A stretch of 64,000 nucleotides of DNA from Palsa-506 sp963755815 (GCA_963755815.1 CAVWLF010000005.1:434001-498000); one strand, 5' to 3'. Shown: positions 17,745 to 25,784, numbered from the stretch's first letter. Translations and numbers: made by a program. The notes: a model not told the origin generated them from the letters alone.

Positions 17745-18780
17745 CGGGGACCGCCCCAAGGAGCCCGCGTAGCTCGCGCGCCCGGGCGCAGCGGGACAAC
17801 GCGCCGTCGAGTTCGGCGAGATCGGGCATGGCGGTGCGGCAGATGTTCCTGGCGTGCGCACAGCGGGGCGCGAAAGCACACTCTGCCGATGGCGCCTCGA
17901 AGGCCGACAGCGGGCTGCCGGGGATAGCGGGCAGCCGGTGCGCCGACTGGGTAATGTCCGGGCGGGCCGCGGCGAGCGCGGCGGTGTAGGGATGCCGCGG
18001 GTCACTGTGCAGCGTGGCGGAGGCGCTGACCTCGACGATCTGGCCGGCGTACATCACGATCGTGCGGTCGCAGATGGCGGCGGCCAGGTCCAGGTCGTGG
18101 GTGATGAACAGCATCGCCAGCCCGAACTCGCGGCGCAGGTCGTCGAGGATGGCCATGACCTCGGCCTGAGTCACCACGTCGAGTGCGGTGGTCGGCTCGT
18201 CGGCCAACAGCAGGCGAGGCTTGGTGAGCAGCGCGGCGGCGATCATGACCCGTTGCAGGATCCCGCCGGACATCTGGTGCGGGTACTGCCGCAGCCGCTG
18301 CGCCCCGTCCGCGATGCCGACTTGGGTGAGCATGTCCACGGCGCGGTCCCGCGCCTGTGCTGCCGGTACCCCGAAGCTGGTGCGCAGCGCCTCGGTCATG
18401 AAGTCACCGAGGCGCCGGACCGGATTGATGTGGGCCCGCGGATCCTGGAAGATCATCGCCACCTGGGCTCGGTATCGCCGCAGTTCCGTGCCGGTGAGCT
18501 TGCTGACCTCAGTGCCGTCGAACCGGATCGAGCCCTGCGCCTCGGCCCCGCGCGGCAGCAGGCGGTCGATCGCCCGGGCGGCCATGGTCTTTCCGGCCCC
18601 GGACTCACCCACCAGCCCGACGGCTTCGCCGGATCGCACCGTAAGCGAGACGTCGCGGAGCACTGCCCGCTGGGTGCCATTCATATTCAGCATTACGCTC
18701 AGCGCCGCCACCTCGAGCAGCGGTGTGCTGGACGCGCTGCGGGGGGCCCGCGTAGTGCCGATAACGTCCAGGCCGCTCAT
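17737..18780 (-). CDS. ABC transporter ATP-binding protein (DppD/OppD-like)
   Basis: A 347-aa ATPase. The start at 18780 overlaps the permease stop (ATGA). It has Walker A GESGAGKT, signature M-S-G-G-I-L-Q-R, Walker B L-L-L-A-D-E-P and H-loop I-T-H-D. The C-terminal oligopeptide-transporter extension contains four Cys in C-A-F-A-P-R-C, N-I-C and R-C, the iron-sulfur/C-terminal motif usual in DppD/OppD. It energises the importer together with the following ATPase. Confidence 0.93.
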   Translation of the reverse strand: MSGLDVIGTTRAPRSASSTPLLEVAALSVMLNMNGTQRAVLRDVSLTVRSGEAVGLVGESGAGKTMAARAIDRLLPRGAEAQGSIRFDGTEVSKLTGTELRRYRAQVAMIFQDPRAHINPVRRLGDFMTEALRTSFGVPAAQARDRAVDMLTQVGIADGAQRLRQYPHQMSGGILQRVMIAAALLTKPRLLLADEPTTALDVVTQAEVMAILDDLRREFGLAMLFITHDLDLAAAICDRTIVMYAGQIVEVSASATLHSDPRHPYTAALAAARPDITQSAHRLPAIPGSPLSAFEAPSAECAFAPRCAHARNICRTAMPDLAELDGALSRCARARELRGLLGAVPDA

Positions 18781-19646
18781 CCGCGTGCCGCCTGGGCCTG
18801 GTCGAACAGTCGCTCGCCCAGTACGTTGACCGCGATCACCACGGCCACGATGCACACGCTCGCGGCGAGGGCGGGCTGCGGGTTGCCCTGCAGGATGCCC
18901 ACCTGGTTTTCCGAGATCATCACGCCCCAGTTGGCGGTCGGCGGCTGTACCCCCAGGCCCAGGAACGAGATGGCGGCCAGATCGACCATGGCGTAGCCAA
19001 ACAGGATCGTCGCCTGGGCCAGGATCAGCGGTGCGATGTTCGGGATCAGATGCCGCAGGCAGATCGAGGTGGCCGAGGACCCCTGCACCTCCAGCGCCGC
19101 GGCGTAGAGCTGGTTTCGTTCCCTGAGCGCCGCACCGCGCAGGACCCTGGTGACGTAGGGCAGGTAGGCAATGGACAGGGCGAGCACCGCCGCGGGCAGC
19201 CCTGCGCCGAAGACGGCGGTCGCGAGCAGTGCGAGCAGGATGCCGGGAAACGCGAACAGGATGTTGAGGCCAGAGGAGATCGCCGCGTCGCTCGCGCCGC
19301 GCCGCCAGGCGGCTGTCGTCGCGATCAGCGTGCCCGCGGGCACGCTGATCGCGACGACCGCCAGTGGCCCGAGCATCGAGGTCTGCGCACCGGCCAGCAG
19401 CCGGGATGCCACGTCGCGACCCTCGAAGTCGTACCCAAGCAGATGGCCGCCCACTGGGCCGGCCCAGGCCAGCGACAGGTTCGGCAGGCTGGGATCGTAG
19501 GGGGCAAGCAGCGGGCCGAACAAGGCCGCAAAGGTGGCAACCGCGATCACGATCGCCGAGGCGATGCCAGCCGGGCCGGTGGCGCGCAGCCGTGCCAAGG
19601 CCCGGCTGGGCGGGGAGGGCTCACCGGCCAGGGAAACGGCGCTCAC
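18777..19646 (-). CDS. ABC transporter permease (DppC-like)
   Basis: A 289-aa inner membrane permease with about six helices. The OppC-type N-terminus (L-F-G-P-L-L-A-P-Y-D-P) and the following G-H-L-L-G-Y-D-F-E-G-R-D-V region are diagnostic. The EAA-like coupling motif is around A-A-L-E-V-Q-G-S-S-A-T-S-I. Start and stop overlap both neighbours by 4 nt, so the operon is translationally coupled. Confidence 0.92.
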   Translation of the reverse strand: MSAVSLAGEPSPPSRALARLRATGPAGIASAIVIAVATFAALFGPLLAPYDPSLPNLSLAWAGPVGGHLLGYDFEGRDVASRLLAGAQTSMLGPLAVVAISVPAGTLIATTAAWRRGASDAAISSGLNILFAFPGILLALLATAVFGAGLPAAVLALSIAYLPYVTRVLRGAALRERNQLYAAALEVQGSSATSICLRHLIPNIAPLILAQATILFGYAMVDLAAISFLGLGVQPPTANWGVMISENQVGILQGNPQPALAASVCIVAVVIAVNVLGERLFDQAQAARG

Positions 19647-20593
19647 CGGGGCGGGCTTCCCAGCGTCACCCGCGGGTCAAGCACCGCGTACAACACATCC
19701 GCCAGCATGTTGACCACGACGAACGCGGTGACCAGCACGAGCGAGATGCCCTGCACCACCGCGATGTCCTTGGACTCGGCCGCCTGGACCAGGTAGGCGC
19801 CGAGGCCATTCAGGCTGAACGCGACCTCGACCACCGCGGCGATCGCGATCAGCGAGGCGATGGTGATCGTGGTGATCGTGGTGATGGGGATGGCGGCGTT
19901 ACGGACGATGTGCCGCCAGATCACATAGCGCGCCGGGATGCCGCGGCTGATAGCGGTCTGGACATGCTCACGGTCACTCTCGGCCCGGACCGAGGCCCGG
20001 GTTACCCTGGCCACGATGGCCACCGACGCCGTGGCCAGGGCGATGGCCGGCAGCGTGAAGTGCCTGACGTTGCTCAGAAAGCTGGTCCCGTTCCCAAGCG
20101 CCGGGAACCAGCCGAGCTTCACCGCGAACAGCAGGATCAGCGCGATGGCGGCGACGAACGCGGGGATGGCCGCCGAAACCGCGGTCACCACGAGCGTGCT
20201 GGTGTCGAGCCCCCCTCGCCGAAGACCGGACACGATCCCAAGGACAACCCCCACTATCACGATGATCAAGGATGCGTAGAGGATCAGCCCGGCGGTGGTC
20301 CAGATCCGCGACGCGATCAGCGTGGACACGTTCTCTTGCAACATGATCGAGATCCCCAGGTTCCCATGCAGGGCGTTGTCGAGCCAGTACCGGTACTGGG
20401 CGAGGAACGGCTGGTTCAGGTGGTAGCGCTGCTCCAGCACGTGGATGCTGCCCGGCGGCAAAGACCGCCCGCCGGACAGCGCGGCGATGGGGTCTCCCGG
20501 GGCGAGGTACAGCGCCGCGAAGATGACGAAACTCGCGACCAGCAGGCTGGCCAGCAGTATCACCAGCCTGCGTACGACAAACCGCCAGCGCAT
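19643..20593 (-). CDS. ABC transporter permease (DppB-like)
   Basis: A 316-aa permease with an N-terminal anchor helix and the characteristic A-P-G-D-P-I-A-A-L motif near residue 32, followed by Y-H-L-N-Q-P-F-L-A-Q-Y-R-Y-W-L. About six helices and an A-I-S-R-G coupling loop are visible. Normally a substrate-binding lipoprotein gene precedes it; here only a 55-codon stub does (see 20597-20764). Confidence 0.92.
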   Translation of the reverse strand: MRWRFVVRRLVILLASLLVASFVIFAALYLAPGDPIAALSGGRSLPPGSIHVLEQRYHLNQPFLAQYRYWLDNALHGNLGISIMLQENVSTLIASRIWTTAGLILYASLIIVIVGVVLGIVSGLRRGGLDTSTLVVTAVSAAIPAFVAAIALILLFAVKLGWFPALGNGTSFLSNVRHFTLPAIALATASVAIVARVTRASVRAESDREHVQTAISRGIPARYVIWRHIVRNAAIPITTITTITIASLIAIAAVVEVAFSLNGLGAYLVQAAESKDIAVVQGISLVLVTAFVVVNMLADVLYAVLDPRVTLGSPPR

Positions 20594-20596
20594 CGC

Positions 20597-20764
20597 TCAG
20601 CCAGTCCCGCCCGGGCTGTCGGCCGGTCCACGTTGGCGGTGCTGGGCCGACACCGGCTGTTTCAAGGTGATCGTCGCCGGCGCCGGCTGACCGCACACCG
20701 CGGCGAGCACTGCACGCGCTGCGGCCACGGCCACAGCAATCCACCGCTTCGATCTCCAGCCCAT
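20597..20764 (-). pseudogene. Signal-peptide stub of a deleted substrate-binding protein
   Basis: A 55-codon frame with GGAGG four bases before its ATG at 20764 begins M-G-W-R-S-K-R-W-I-A-V-A-V-A-A-A, a typical basic plus hydrophobic export signal ending near a Cys (L-A-A-V-C-G). It then runs through a short unstructured tail and stops three bases before the DppB start. Peptide-binding lipoproteins are normally over 500 aa. I infer that an internal deletion removed almost all of the binding-protein gene and left its promoter, RBS and signal sequence. A genuine small secreted peptide is the alternative. Confidence 0.5.
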
Positions 20765-21155
20765 CTGTCCTCCATGCCGCCGACCGCAGGGAGTGGGGCG
20801 CACTACTGTCGATGCCAGCCGAACACGTTGGGCACGGGCGCCCCGTTATCAACCTTCTCTGATCTCTGCCTGCTGACGAATCACCCACCTGGAGTGAGGT
20901 GTCCCAGGGTGGAGTTGCGTACGTCAGAGTGGTGCATTGGCCGGCCTGGCCGCCCGAGCCGGCCAATATAGGCGCATCGCGAACCGACCTGCGTGAACGA
21001 CCCGCACAGACCAACCTGGCGCTAGTTCGCATCGAGGGGGTCAGGGGTCCCGGTACGCGACGGTATCTGCCTCAGCCGGCGAGACGGTCTCTTCAGGTGC
21101 CGGCGTTACTCTAGGTTCCCGGCCGTCAGCCTCATATTCGCAGCGGTGGCAAAGA
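20765..21155. other. Gene-poor spacer holding the left direct repeat
   Basis: No convincing gene was found here. It contains CGCATCGAGGGGGTCAGGGGT (positions 21028-21048), nearly identical to a sequence at 23208-23227 that is joined to a tRNA-like T arm. See the island entry. Confidence 0.35.
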
Positions 21156-21157
21156 GG

Positions 21158-21500
21158 TCACGGGAGGCGGCGCACAATCTCGTCGCCGCGATTCGCCTCG
21201 GCCCGGCCGTGCAGGTCATGCGGGATATCGGAGAACACGAGCCGGGGCAGGCTCGCGTCTTGCATCCGGGCGGCCAACACGCCTTCGACCGCGGTGTACG
21301 CGCTGTGACCGAGTTCGCTGAGCTGCTGTACCGACTGCCGGTTCCGGTACCGGCCAGGCTCCCGGTCCGCGACGTGTCCTCCAGCCGGTGCAGGACATGG
21401 TCGTCGGACAGGTTGTCCAGCCGGTCCCGGAGATTGCCCACGTCCTCGGCAACGCTGTCGTGTTTGGCGGCCAGCTCCGTGTGGAGCTCTGATTGACCAT
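21158..21500 (-). pseudogene. Frameshifted gene remnant, unknown family
   Basis: Two minus-strand frames each give protein-like, GC3-rich sequence over adjoining stretches. The first reads E-L-H-T-E-L-A-A-K-H-D-S-V-A-E-D-V-G-N-L-R, a charged helix. After a shift near 21360 the second reads Q-L-S-E-L-G-H-S-A-Y-T-A-V-E-G-V-L-A-A-R and ends F-S-D-I-P-H-D-L-H-G-R-A with a stop at 21158. Together they look like the two parts of one gene broken by a single-base indel. I do not recognise the family. Confidence 0.4.
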
Positions 21501-21825
21501 GCGTCAAGGGTGGCAAACAGGCGACCAAGATCGGAAACGGAGCGGGGTAGTTGGCAGCAAAAATGTCTGTGCCAAAACGAATCTGAGCTATTGCCATGCC
21601 TGAGCCATGTGCGGCTTTCCGACAGCCCAGCTGCTCGGTGTCCGCGCTTGGCATTGCGGGCGCCAGCGTGACCATAATGACGCGGTGACCTCCGTGGTGT
21701 GTCCCGAGCTGGCACCACCGGGGTCTTGTCTCTCTACCACGGCGACGAGAAAGTCGTCGAGGGCCGGATCAAGACCCAGCCCAGGATGTTCACCATCGCA
21801 GGCGAGCGATGTATGGTTCTCCGCC

Positions 21826-22308
21826 ATGGGTGCTGGCTGGCGGGCGGACAGGATCGGCAGCGCGGTGCGGGGCGAGAATCCGACCGTGCTGAGGCGGCTC
21901 GACGCCGGGTTCGCGGTGATCGGGGATACGCAGTTTCTGCCCGGCTATTGCGTGCTCCTTGCTGATCAGCCCGATGTCCTGAGACTGTCTGACCTGCCGC
22001 GAGGCAGGCGGTTGGCTTTCCTGTCTGACATGGAGCGACTCGGCGAGGCTGTCGAGCTGACATGCAGGCGCTTGGAGTCTGGTTTCCGCCGGGTGAATCT
22101 TGAGATCCTCGGCAACACCGACCCTTTCCTGCACGCTCATGTCTGGCCTCGCTACGAGTGGGAGCCCAAGGATCTGGTTAGCGGGCCGGTCTGGCTGTAT
22201 CCGGAGGAGCGCTGGACGGCCGAGGAGTTCGCGCTGGGTCCCCGCCACGACTCGCTCCGGGAGGCCATCGGGATCGCCCTCGATCAGCTGCCTGGCACCA
22301 TGCCTTGA
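21826..22308 (+). CDS. HIT-like (histidine triad superfamily) protein
   Basis: A 160-aa protein. The ATG at 21826 was chosen because the open frame before it is low-complexity and the protein fold starts here; there is no strong RBS. The N-L-E-I-L-G-N-T-D-P-F-L-H-A-H-V-W-P-R-Y segment at about 91-110 holds the H-x-H core (H103, H105) of a nucleotide-binding HIT-like fold, preceded by the usual beta-strand G-Y-C-V-L-L. The canonical third His is replaced (Trp/Pro/Arg), so hydrolase activity is uncertain. It lies inside the repeat-bounded island, upstream of VapBC. Confidence 0.7.
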   Translation: MGAGWRADRIGSAVRGENPTVLRRLDAGFAVIGDTQFLPGYCVLLADQPDVLRLSDLPRGRRLAFLSDMERLGEAVELTCRRLESGFRRVNLEILGNTDPFLHAHVWPRYEWEPKDLVSGPVWLYPEERWTAEEFALGPRHDSLREAIGIALDQLPGTMP

Positions 22309-22455
22309 GGCACCCGCGCGGGAATTGCGCTGCCGTTTCGCGCCGAGGCAGCAGATGGACCGGAACCGTCATGGGTGGTGTGGCCTGGCTCCCCGGTAGC
22401 CGCCTGTGAACGCCGGATCCGAAGCGGGGTCAACGTGGAGCGCCCGCAGCCAGGT

Positions 22456-22487
22456 CCACCATGCATGTATTATTGCATGCATGGTGG
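22456..22487 (+). promoter_or_regulatory. VapBC autoregulatory operator and leaderless promoter
   Basis: CCACCATGCATG (22456-22467) and CATGCATGGTGG (22476-22487) form a perfect 12-bp inverted repeat separated by TATTATTG. The spacer contains TATTAT, a -10 box, and the right arm includes the antitoxin ATG at 22481. Transcription starting 6-7 bases after the -10 would begin at or next to the ATG, so the mRNA should be leaderless. Binding of the VapBC complex would cover promoter and start codon together. Confidence 0.8.
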
Positions 22488-22747
22488 CACTTCAGATTCG
22501 CGACGTTCCCGAAGAACTGCGTGACCGGCTCAGTGAACTGGCCCGCCAGCGCGGGCAGTCGCTCCAGGCGTATCTGTTCGACGTCGTCAGCAACGAGGCG
22601 CGCCGCCAGGACAACCTGGCGGTGCTCGCCCGCTTCGGGCAAGGCACGTACGGCACCCGGCTCAGCTCGGCTGACATAGATGGCGCCCTTCGCACGGGCC
22701 GGGCGGAACGCGACGCGGAACTCGGGGTCCGTGAGGGCGAAGGGTGA
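22481..22747 (+). CDS. vapB: VapB-like ribbon-helix-helix antitoxin
   Basis: An 88-aa protein. The start is fixed by the operator/promoter overlap; no RBS is needed. Residues 1-42 (M-V-A-L-Q-I-R-D-V-P-E-E-L-R-D-R-L and S-L-Q-A-Y-L) fit the ribbon-helix-helix FitA/VapB DNA-binding fold. The C-terminal half should wrap the toxin. It overlaps the toxin gene by 4 nt (GTGA), the usual arrangement that keeps antitoxin ahead of toxin. Confidence 0.87.
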   Translation: MVALQIRDVPEELRDRLSELARQRGQSLQAYLFDVVSNEARRQDNLAVLARFGQGTYGTRLSSADIDGALRTGRAERDAELGVREGEG

Positions 22748-23139
22748 TAGTCCTCGATGCGTCCGCGACTGCCTTCGCGCTCCTGGACGAAGGAGAAACC
22801 GGCGACCGGTGCCGCGCGGCCCTGCGGGCCGACCCGCAGTGGCTGGCCCCCGAGCACTGGCTGGTAGAAGTCCTGTCGGTGATCCGGGGAAATCTCCTCG
22901 GGGGGAAAATCAAGCCAGAACATGCAGCAGAGGCCGCCGTGGCGGCGGCTGAGATGGACCCGGTCGCGGTGCGCACGCGGCTGCTTGCTGCCCGGATCTG
23001 GGAGCTCCGCAGCAATCTGACGACCTACGACGCGGCCTATGTCGCCGCCGCCGAGCGATACCGCTGCGCGTTGGTGACCACCGATGCGCGATTGGCACGC
23101 GCGGCAGGTATCCAGTGCACCGTCAACTTGATCCCATGA
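22744..23139 (+). CDS. vapC: VapC-like PIN-domain ribonuclease toxin
   Basis: A 131-aa PIN domain with GTG start overlapping the antitoxin stop. The four acidic catalytic residues are visible: D5 (V-L-D-A-S), E42 (L-V-E-V-L), D96 (T-Y-D-A-A-Y) and D114 (T-T-D-A-R-L). All are intact, so the toxin should be an active Mg-dependent RNase, probably cutting tRNA or rRNA as known VapCs do. Confidence 0.92.
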   Translation: MIVLDASATAFALLDEGETGDRCRAALRADPQWLAPEHWLVEVLSVIRGNLLGGKIKPEHAAEAAVAAAEMDPVAVRTRLLAARIWELRSNLTTYDAAYVAAAERYRCALVTTDARLARAAGIQCTVNLIP

Positions 23140-23207
23140 GCGCGAAGGCAGGATTCTTTCTGCCACGGCATATGGCTCCCGCATGTATGAGCCCAGAAAA
23201 CTTCGTC

Positions 23208-23246
23208 CGCATCGAGGGGTCAGGGGTTCGAATCCCCTCAGCGCGG
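23208..23246 (+). repeat. tRNA 3'-half remnant / putative attachment site
   Basis: CGCATCGAGGGGTCAGGGGT joins a full T arm: AGGGG stem, TTCGAAT loop, CCCCT stem, then CAGCGCG and G as acceptor-like 3' sequence. No 5' half (D arm or acceptor partner CGCGCTG) occurs within the preceding 60 bases, so this is not a functional tRNA. Its last bases overlap the stop codon region of the WYL regulator gene. Confidence 0.55.
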
Positions 23247-24233
23247 ACTTCGGCGGGTGGAGACCGCGAGCCGGTCGGCGAGCGCGGTGACGAGGCCGCG
23301 GAGCTCATCCGGTCGCTCGATGATGAACGGCAGGTCGAGCGACGCGAGCACCGGAGGCAGCCAGTCGAGCCGCTCCGCACGCAGCTCGACGCGGAGCCAG
23401 CGCTCGGTCTGCAGATCGGCGGCTCCCGCGGACCGGGGCTCCTCCACGCTCGCGACGCTGGCGGGAAGCCGGGCGCGGATCTGCTCGGCTGTCCCCTGGA
23501 TCCGCAGGATTACCTGATGCCGGTAAGGAGCCTTGGCGAGCCCGGACAGAACGCGCTGCGCCGGATCGAGTCCGGCGGGCGGCTCGAAGGAGCCGGGCAG
23601 GGTCCTCGCGTCGGCGATGCGGTCTAGCCGGAAGGTCCGGTCCTCGGCGATCCCGGGATCTGCACCGGTGACGTACCACCGGCCCGAGTGAGCGACGAGC
23701 CCGTACGGGTGCAGGGTGCGTTCGCTGCGCCGGCCGTCGGCGGCGGTGTACCTGATCGAGATCGGCCGGTGATGGCGCACCGCATCGGCGATAGAGAGCA
23801 GGATCCCGGCGTCCGGGACGGGGAACTCGCCGGCCGGGGCCGTGAAGGCGAGTGATTCGAGCACGGTGTCAAGCCTGCGGGCGAGCCGCTCGGGCAGTAC
23901 CCGGCGGATCTTGGCCGCTGCCGTCTCACTCGCCGTGCCGGTCGTCGTCACCAGCCCCGTCCGGCGGCCGGCGACCAGGCCGAGCAGCACGGCGAGCGCT
24001 TCGTCGTCGCTCAGCATGAGCGGAGGCATGCGGTACCCGGAGGCAAGCCGGTACCCGCCGTAGCGGCCGCGCACCGACTCGACGGGCACGTCGAGGTCGA
24101 TCAGGTGGTCCACGTACCGCCGCACGGTGCGCCCGTCGACGCCGAGCCGGTCGGCGAGTTCGGCCACCGTCCGGATGCCGCCCGACTGCAGGAGCTCCAG
24201 CAGAGTCAGCACCTGCGTAGTGGGCCGCGCCAT
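23238..24233 (-). CDS. YafY-type WYL-domain transcriptional regulator
   Basis: A 331-aa regulator. The N-terminus (about 1-60) is a winged HTH: L-T-L-L-E-L-L-Q-S-G-G, T-V-A-E-L-A-D-R-L-G-V-D-G-R-T-V-R-R-Y-V, then G-R-Y-G-G-Y-R. The centre holds a WYL/PafC-like ligand domain (I-R-Y-T-A-A-D-G-R-R-S-E-R and L-V-A-H-S-G-R-W-Y-V, about 165-200) and a WCX C-terminus. WYL domains sense nucleic acid or small ligands. It is divergent from a VOC-family gene with a palindrome between them. Its 3' end coincides with the tRNA-like remnant, so the last residues may be altered. Confidence 0.92.
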   Translation of the reverse strand: MARPTTQVLTLLELLQSGGIRTVAELADRLGVDGRTVRRYVDHLIDLDVPVESVRGRYGGYRLASGYRMPPLMLSDDEALAVLLGLVAGRRTGLVTTTGTASETAAAKIRRVLPERLARRLDTVLESLAFTAPAGEFPVPDAGILLSIADAVRHHRPISIRYTAADGRRSERTLHPYGLVAHSGRWYVTGADPGIAEDRTFRLDRIADARTLPGSFEPPAGLDPAQRVLSGLAKAPYRHQVILRIQGTAEQIRARLPASVASVEEPRSAGAADLQTERWLRVELRAERLDWLPPVLASLDLPFIIERPDELRGLVTALADRLAVSTRRSPR

Positions 24234-24251
24234 GTACAGAATTTAGCGTGA

Positions 24252-24276
24252 ATACTGGACCGTTTCTGTCCTGTAT
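24252..24276. promoter_or_regulatory. Imperfect palindrome between WYL regulator and VOC gene
   Basis: ATACTGGAC (24252-24260) and GTCCTGTAT (24268-24276) form an 8-of-9 inverted repeat with a 7-nt spacer, 19 bp from the regulator start and 51 bp from the VOC start. This is a natural place for autoregulation and control of the divergent gene. Confidence 0.5.
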
Positions 24277-24327
24277 TTCTCCTAGCGTGCGATGTAGACA
24301 AGCCTCGCGCAGACCAAGGAGATCACC

Positions 24328-24726
24328 ATGGACTTCGTCTCGATCCGCATCATCACCGGCGACGTCGCGCGCCTCGTCGCCTTCTACGAGAAAGTCACGG
24401 GAGTGCAGGCGAACTGGTCCACCGAGGACTTCGCCGAGCTCAGGACCGCCCATGCGACCCTCGCGATCGGCAGCACCCGCACCGTCCCGCTGTTCGCGCC
24501 CGGCGCAGCCCGCCCAGCCGACAACCACACCGTGATCATCGAGTTCCTCGTCGACGACGTGGACGGCGTGCAGCAGAACCTGGCCGGGTTCGTCGAGGAC
24601 TTCGTCAACGAGCCCACCACGATGCCGTGGGGCAACCGCTCGCTCTTGTTCCGTGACCCCGACGGCAATCTCGTCAACTTCTTCACCCCCGTCACCCCGG
24701 CCGCTATCGAGAAGTTCGCTCGCTGA
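24328..24726 (+). CDS. VOC family (glyoxalase/bleomycin resistance-like) protein
   Basis: A 132-aa single-module VOC protein with a good AAGGAG RBS. It has the beta-alpha-beta pattern M-D-F-V-S-I-R-I-I-T-G-D-V-A-R-L-V-A-F-Y-E-K-V-T-G at the start and L-L-F-R-D-P-D-G-N-L-V-N-F-F near residues 105-120. The conserved Glu metal ligand at the C-terminal strand is replaced by Asn (N-L-V-N-F), so metal binding is uncertain. Pairing with a WYL regulator is common; ligand unknown. Confidence 0.88.
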   Translation: MDFVSIRIITGDVARLVAFYEKVTGVQANWSTEDFAELRTAHATLAIGSTRTVPLFAPGAARPADNHTVIIEFLVDDVDGVQQNLAGFVEDFVNEPTTMPWGNRSLLFRDPDGNLVNFFTPVTPAAIEKFAR

Positions 24727-24846
24727 CGACAGCGCAGCCACCCGGCAGGCGCCTCCGGGCGGGAGCCCCCCGATCCCAGCGATCCCGGGCTCCCGCTGAA
24801 CGCGACGGCGGCACGCCGCCTGCTGGCCGGGGGACCCGCCGGTGAT

Positions 24847-25572
24847 CTAGCGCGGGGTGTGGTCCCGGAGGAACCGGCCGACTGCCTCGGTGGCGGCGGG
24901 AAGATGCTCCGGGTCCTTCCACGGCTCGAGCAGCTCGGCAGCCGGCGCGAGCGCGGCGATCTCGCGGCCGGTCTCGGCCGGGTGGTACTCATCGATTCCC
25001 GGCAGCACCAGCATCGGCGTGCGGAAGGACCGCACCTGGTCCCGGGTCACGCTGACGGCGAAGCCGGGGGCCCACATCGCCGTGGCGAACGCCTCGATCT
25101 CATCGCGGCCGAGATCATCCCGCTCGCCCGCGAGCCCCTCACCCCACTGCTTCCAGATGCTGTCAAACACCTCACGGTTGCTCTCGATGATCCCGACCGG
25201 CTGCTCGAGGACGGCCGCGACGACTCGTTCCGCCGCGACCTCGCACAGCTTCAGGATGAACGGGCCGCCGATGCAGCAGCCGAACACCAGGAACCGGTCG
25301 ATGCCGAGATGATCCATGACCGCCAGCTGGTCGGCCGCGTATGCGCCCCACGGGTCACCGGCCTCCAGCGGGCCAGCGGACTGGCCGGCGTTGCGCTGGT
25401 CCATCGCGATCATCTTGTACTGCCCGGCGTACGCGGTCAGCGGGTTAATCGCCGCCGCTTCCCACAGCGAAACAGCCGACCGCATCCCGCCTGGCGCGAG
25501 CGTCAGCATCGGAAACCCCGTCCCCTGCTCGGTGTACCAGATCCTCGCCTCGCCATTGTCGACGTACGGCAC
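24847..25572 (-). CDS. Alpha/beta hydrolase with cysteine nucleophile
   Basis: A 241-aa protein. GTG at 25572 is chosen because GAGAGGAGA lies just upstream; the longer open frame is Pro/Arg-rich. The core fold elements are L-A-P-G-G-M (oxyanion region), M-D-Q-R-N-A-G-Q-S and the nucleophile elbow V-F-G-C-C-I-G-G, where Cys100 replaces the usual Ser. Acid and His candidates are G-I-D-E-Y-H and D-P-E-H-L-P. Cys nucleophiles occur in dienelactone hydrolases (G-x-C-x-G), but overall length and elbow context differ. The substrate is unknown. Confidence 0.85.
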   Translation of the reverse strand: MPYVDNGEARIWYTEQGTGFPMLTLAPGGMRSAVSLWEAAAINPLTAYAGQYKMIAMDQRNAGQSAGPLEAGDPWGAYAADQLAVMDHLGIDRFLVFGCCIGGPFILKLCEVAAERVVAAVLEQPVGIIESNREVFDSIWKQWGEGLAGERDDLGRDEIEAFATAMWAPGFAVSVTRDQVRSFRTPMLVLPGIDEYHPAETGREIAALAPAAELLEPWKDPEHLPAATEAVGRFLRDHTPR

Positions 25573-25784
25573 CCGGGTCTCCTCTCGCGGCTCCCATTCC
25601 GGGAGCCAGCCTAAGGCCGGGCCGCCTGCCGCGACCGGAATCGGCATCCGCCAGGACGCACGCAACCGGAGCGCCGGCGAGCAGGCCTGCCGCGCCGGCC
25701 CCCGGACCACCATGCGCTATGACCGGGCCAGGGCGTCCTCGACCGGCATGCCACCTCGCGGCCGCAGGCGGGCCGACGCGGTGA

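Larger units (their letters stand above)
21028..23246. mobile_element. Putative 2.2-kb island bounded by tRNA-derived direct repeats
   Basis: The left repeat (21028-21048) and right repeat (23208-23227) match over 20 positions with one extra G in the left copy. The right copy runs into a TTCGAAT T-loop closed by AGGGG/CCCCT and a further acceptor-like CAGCGCG, meaning a tRNA 3'-half. Integrating elements of actinobacteria commonly recombine in tRNA 3' ends and duplicate them. Between the repeats lie a frameshifted gene, a HIT-like gene and a VapBC module, but no integrase, so this would be a decayed remnant. It could also be a chance duplication. Confidence 0.4.

Noticed and set aside
17941..17952. 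GGGTAATG inside the DppD-like gene
   Set aside because: Matches the core of the intergenic motif but lies within coding sequence without the AwAC flank; chance occurrence likely.
23208..23246. A functional tRNA gene
   Set aside because: Only the T arm and 3' acceptor-like bases are present; no D arm, anticodon arm or 5' acceptor strand upstream.
25573..25784. Possible gene between the hydrolase and the cyclase
   Set aside because: No frame with domain-like content or RBS.
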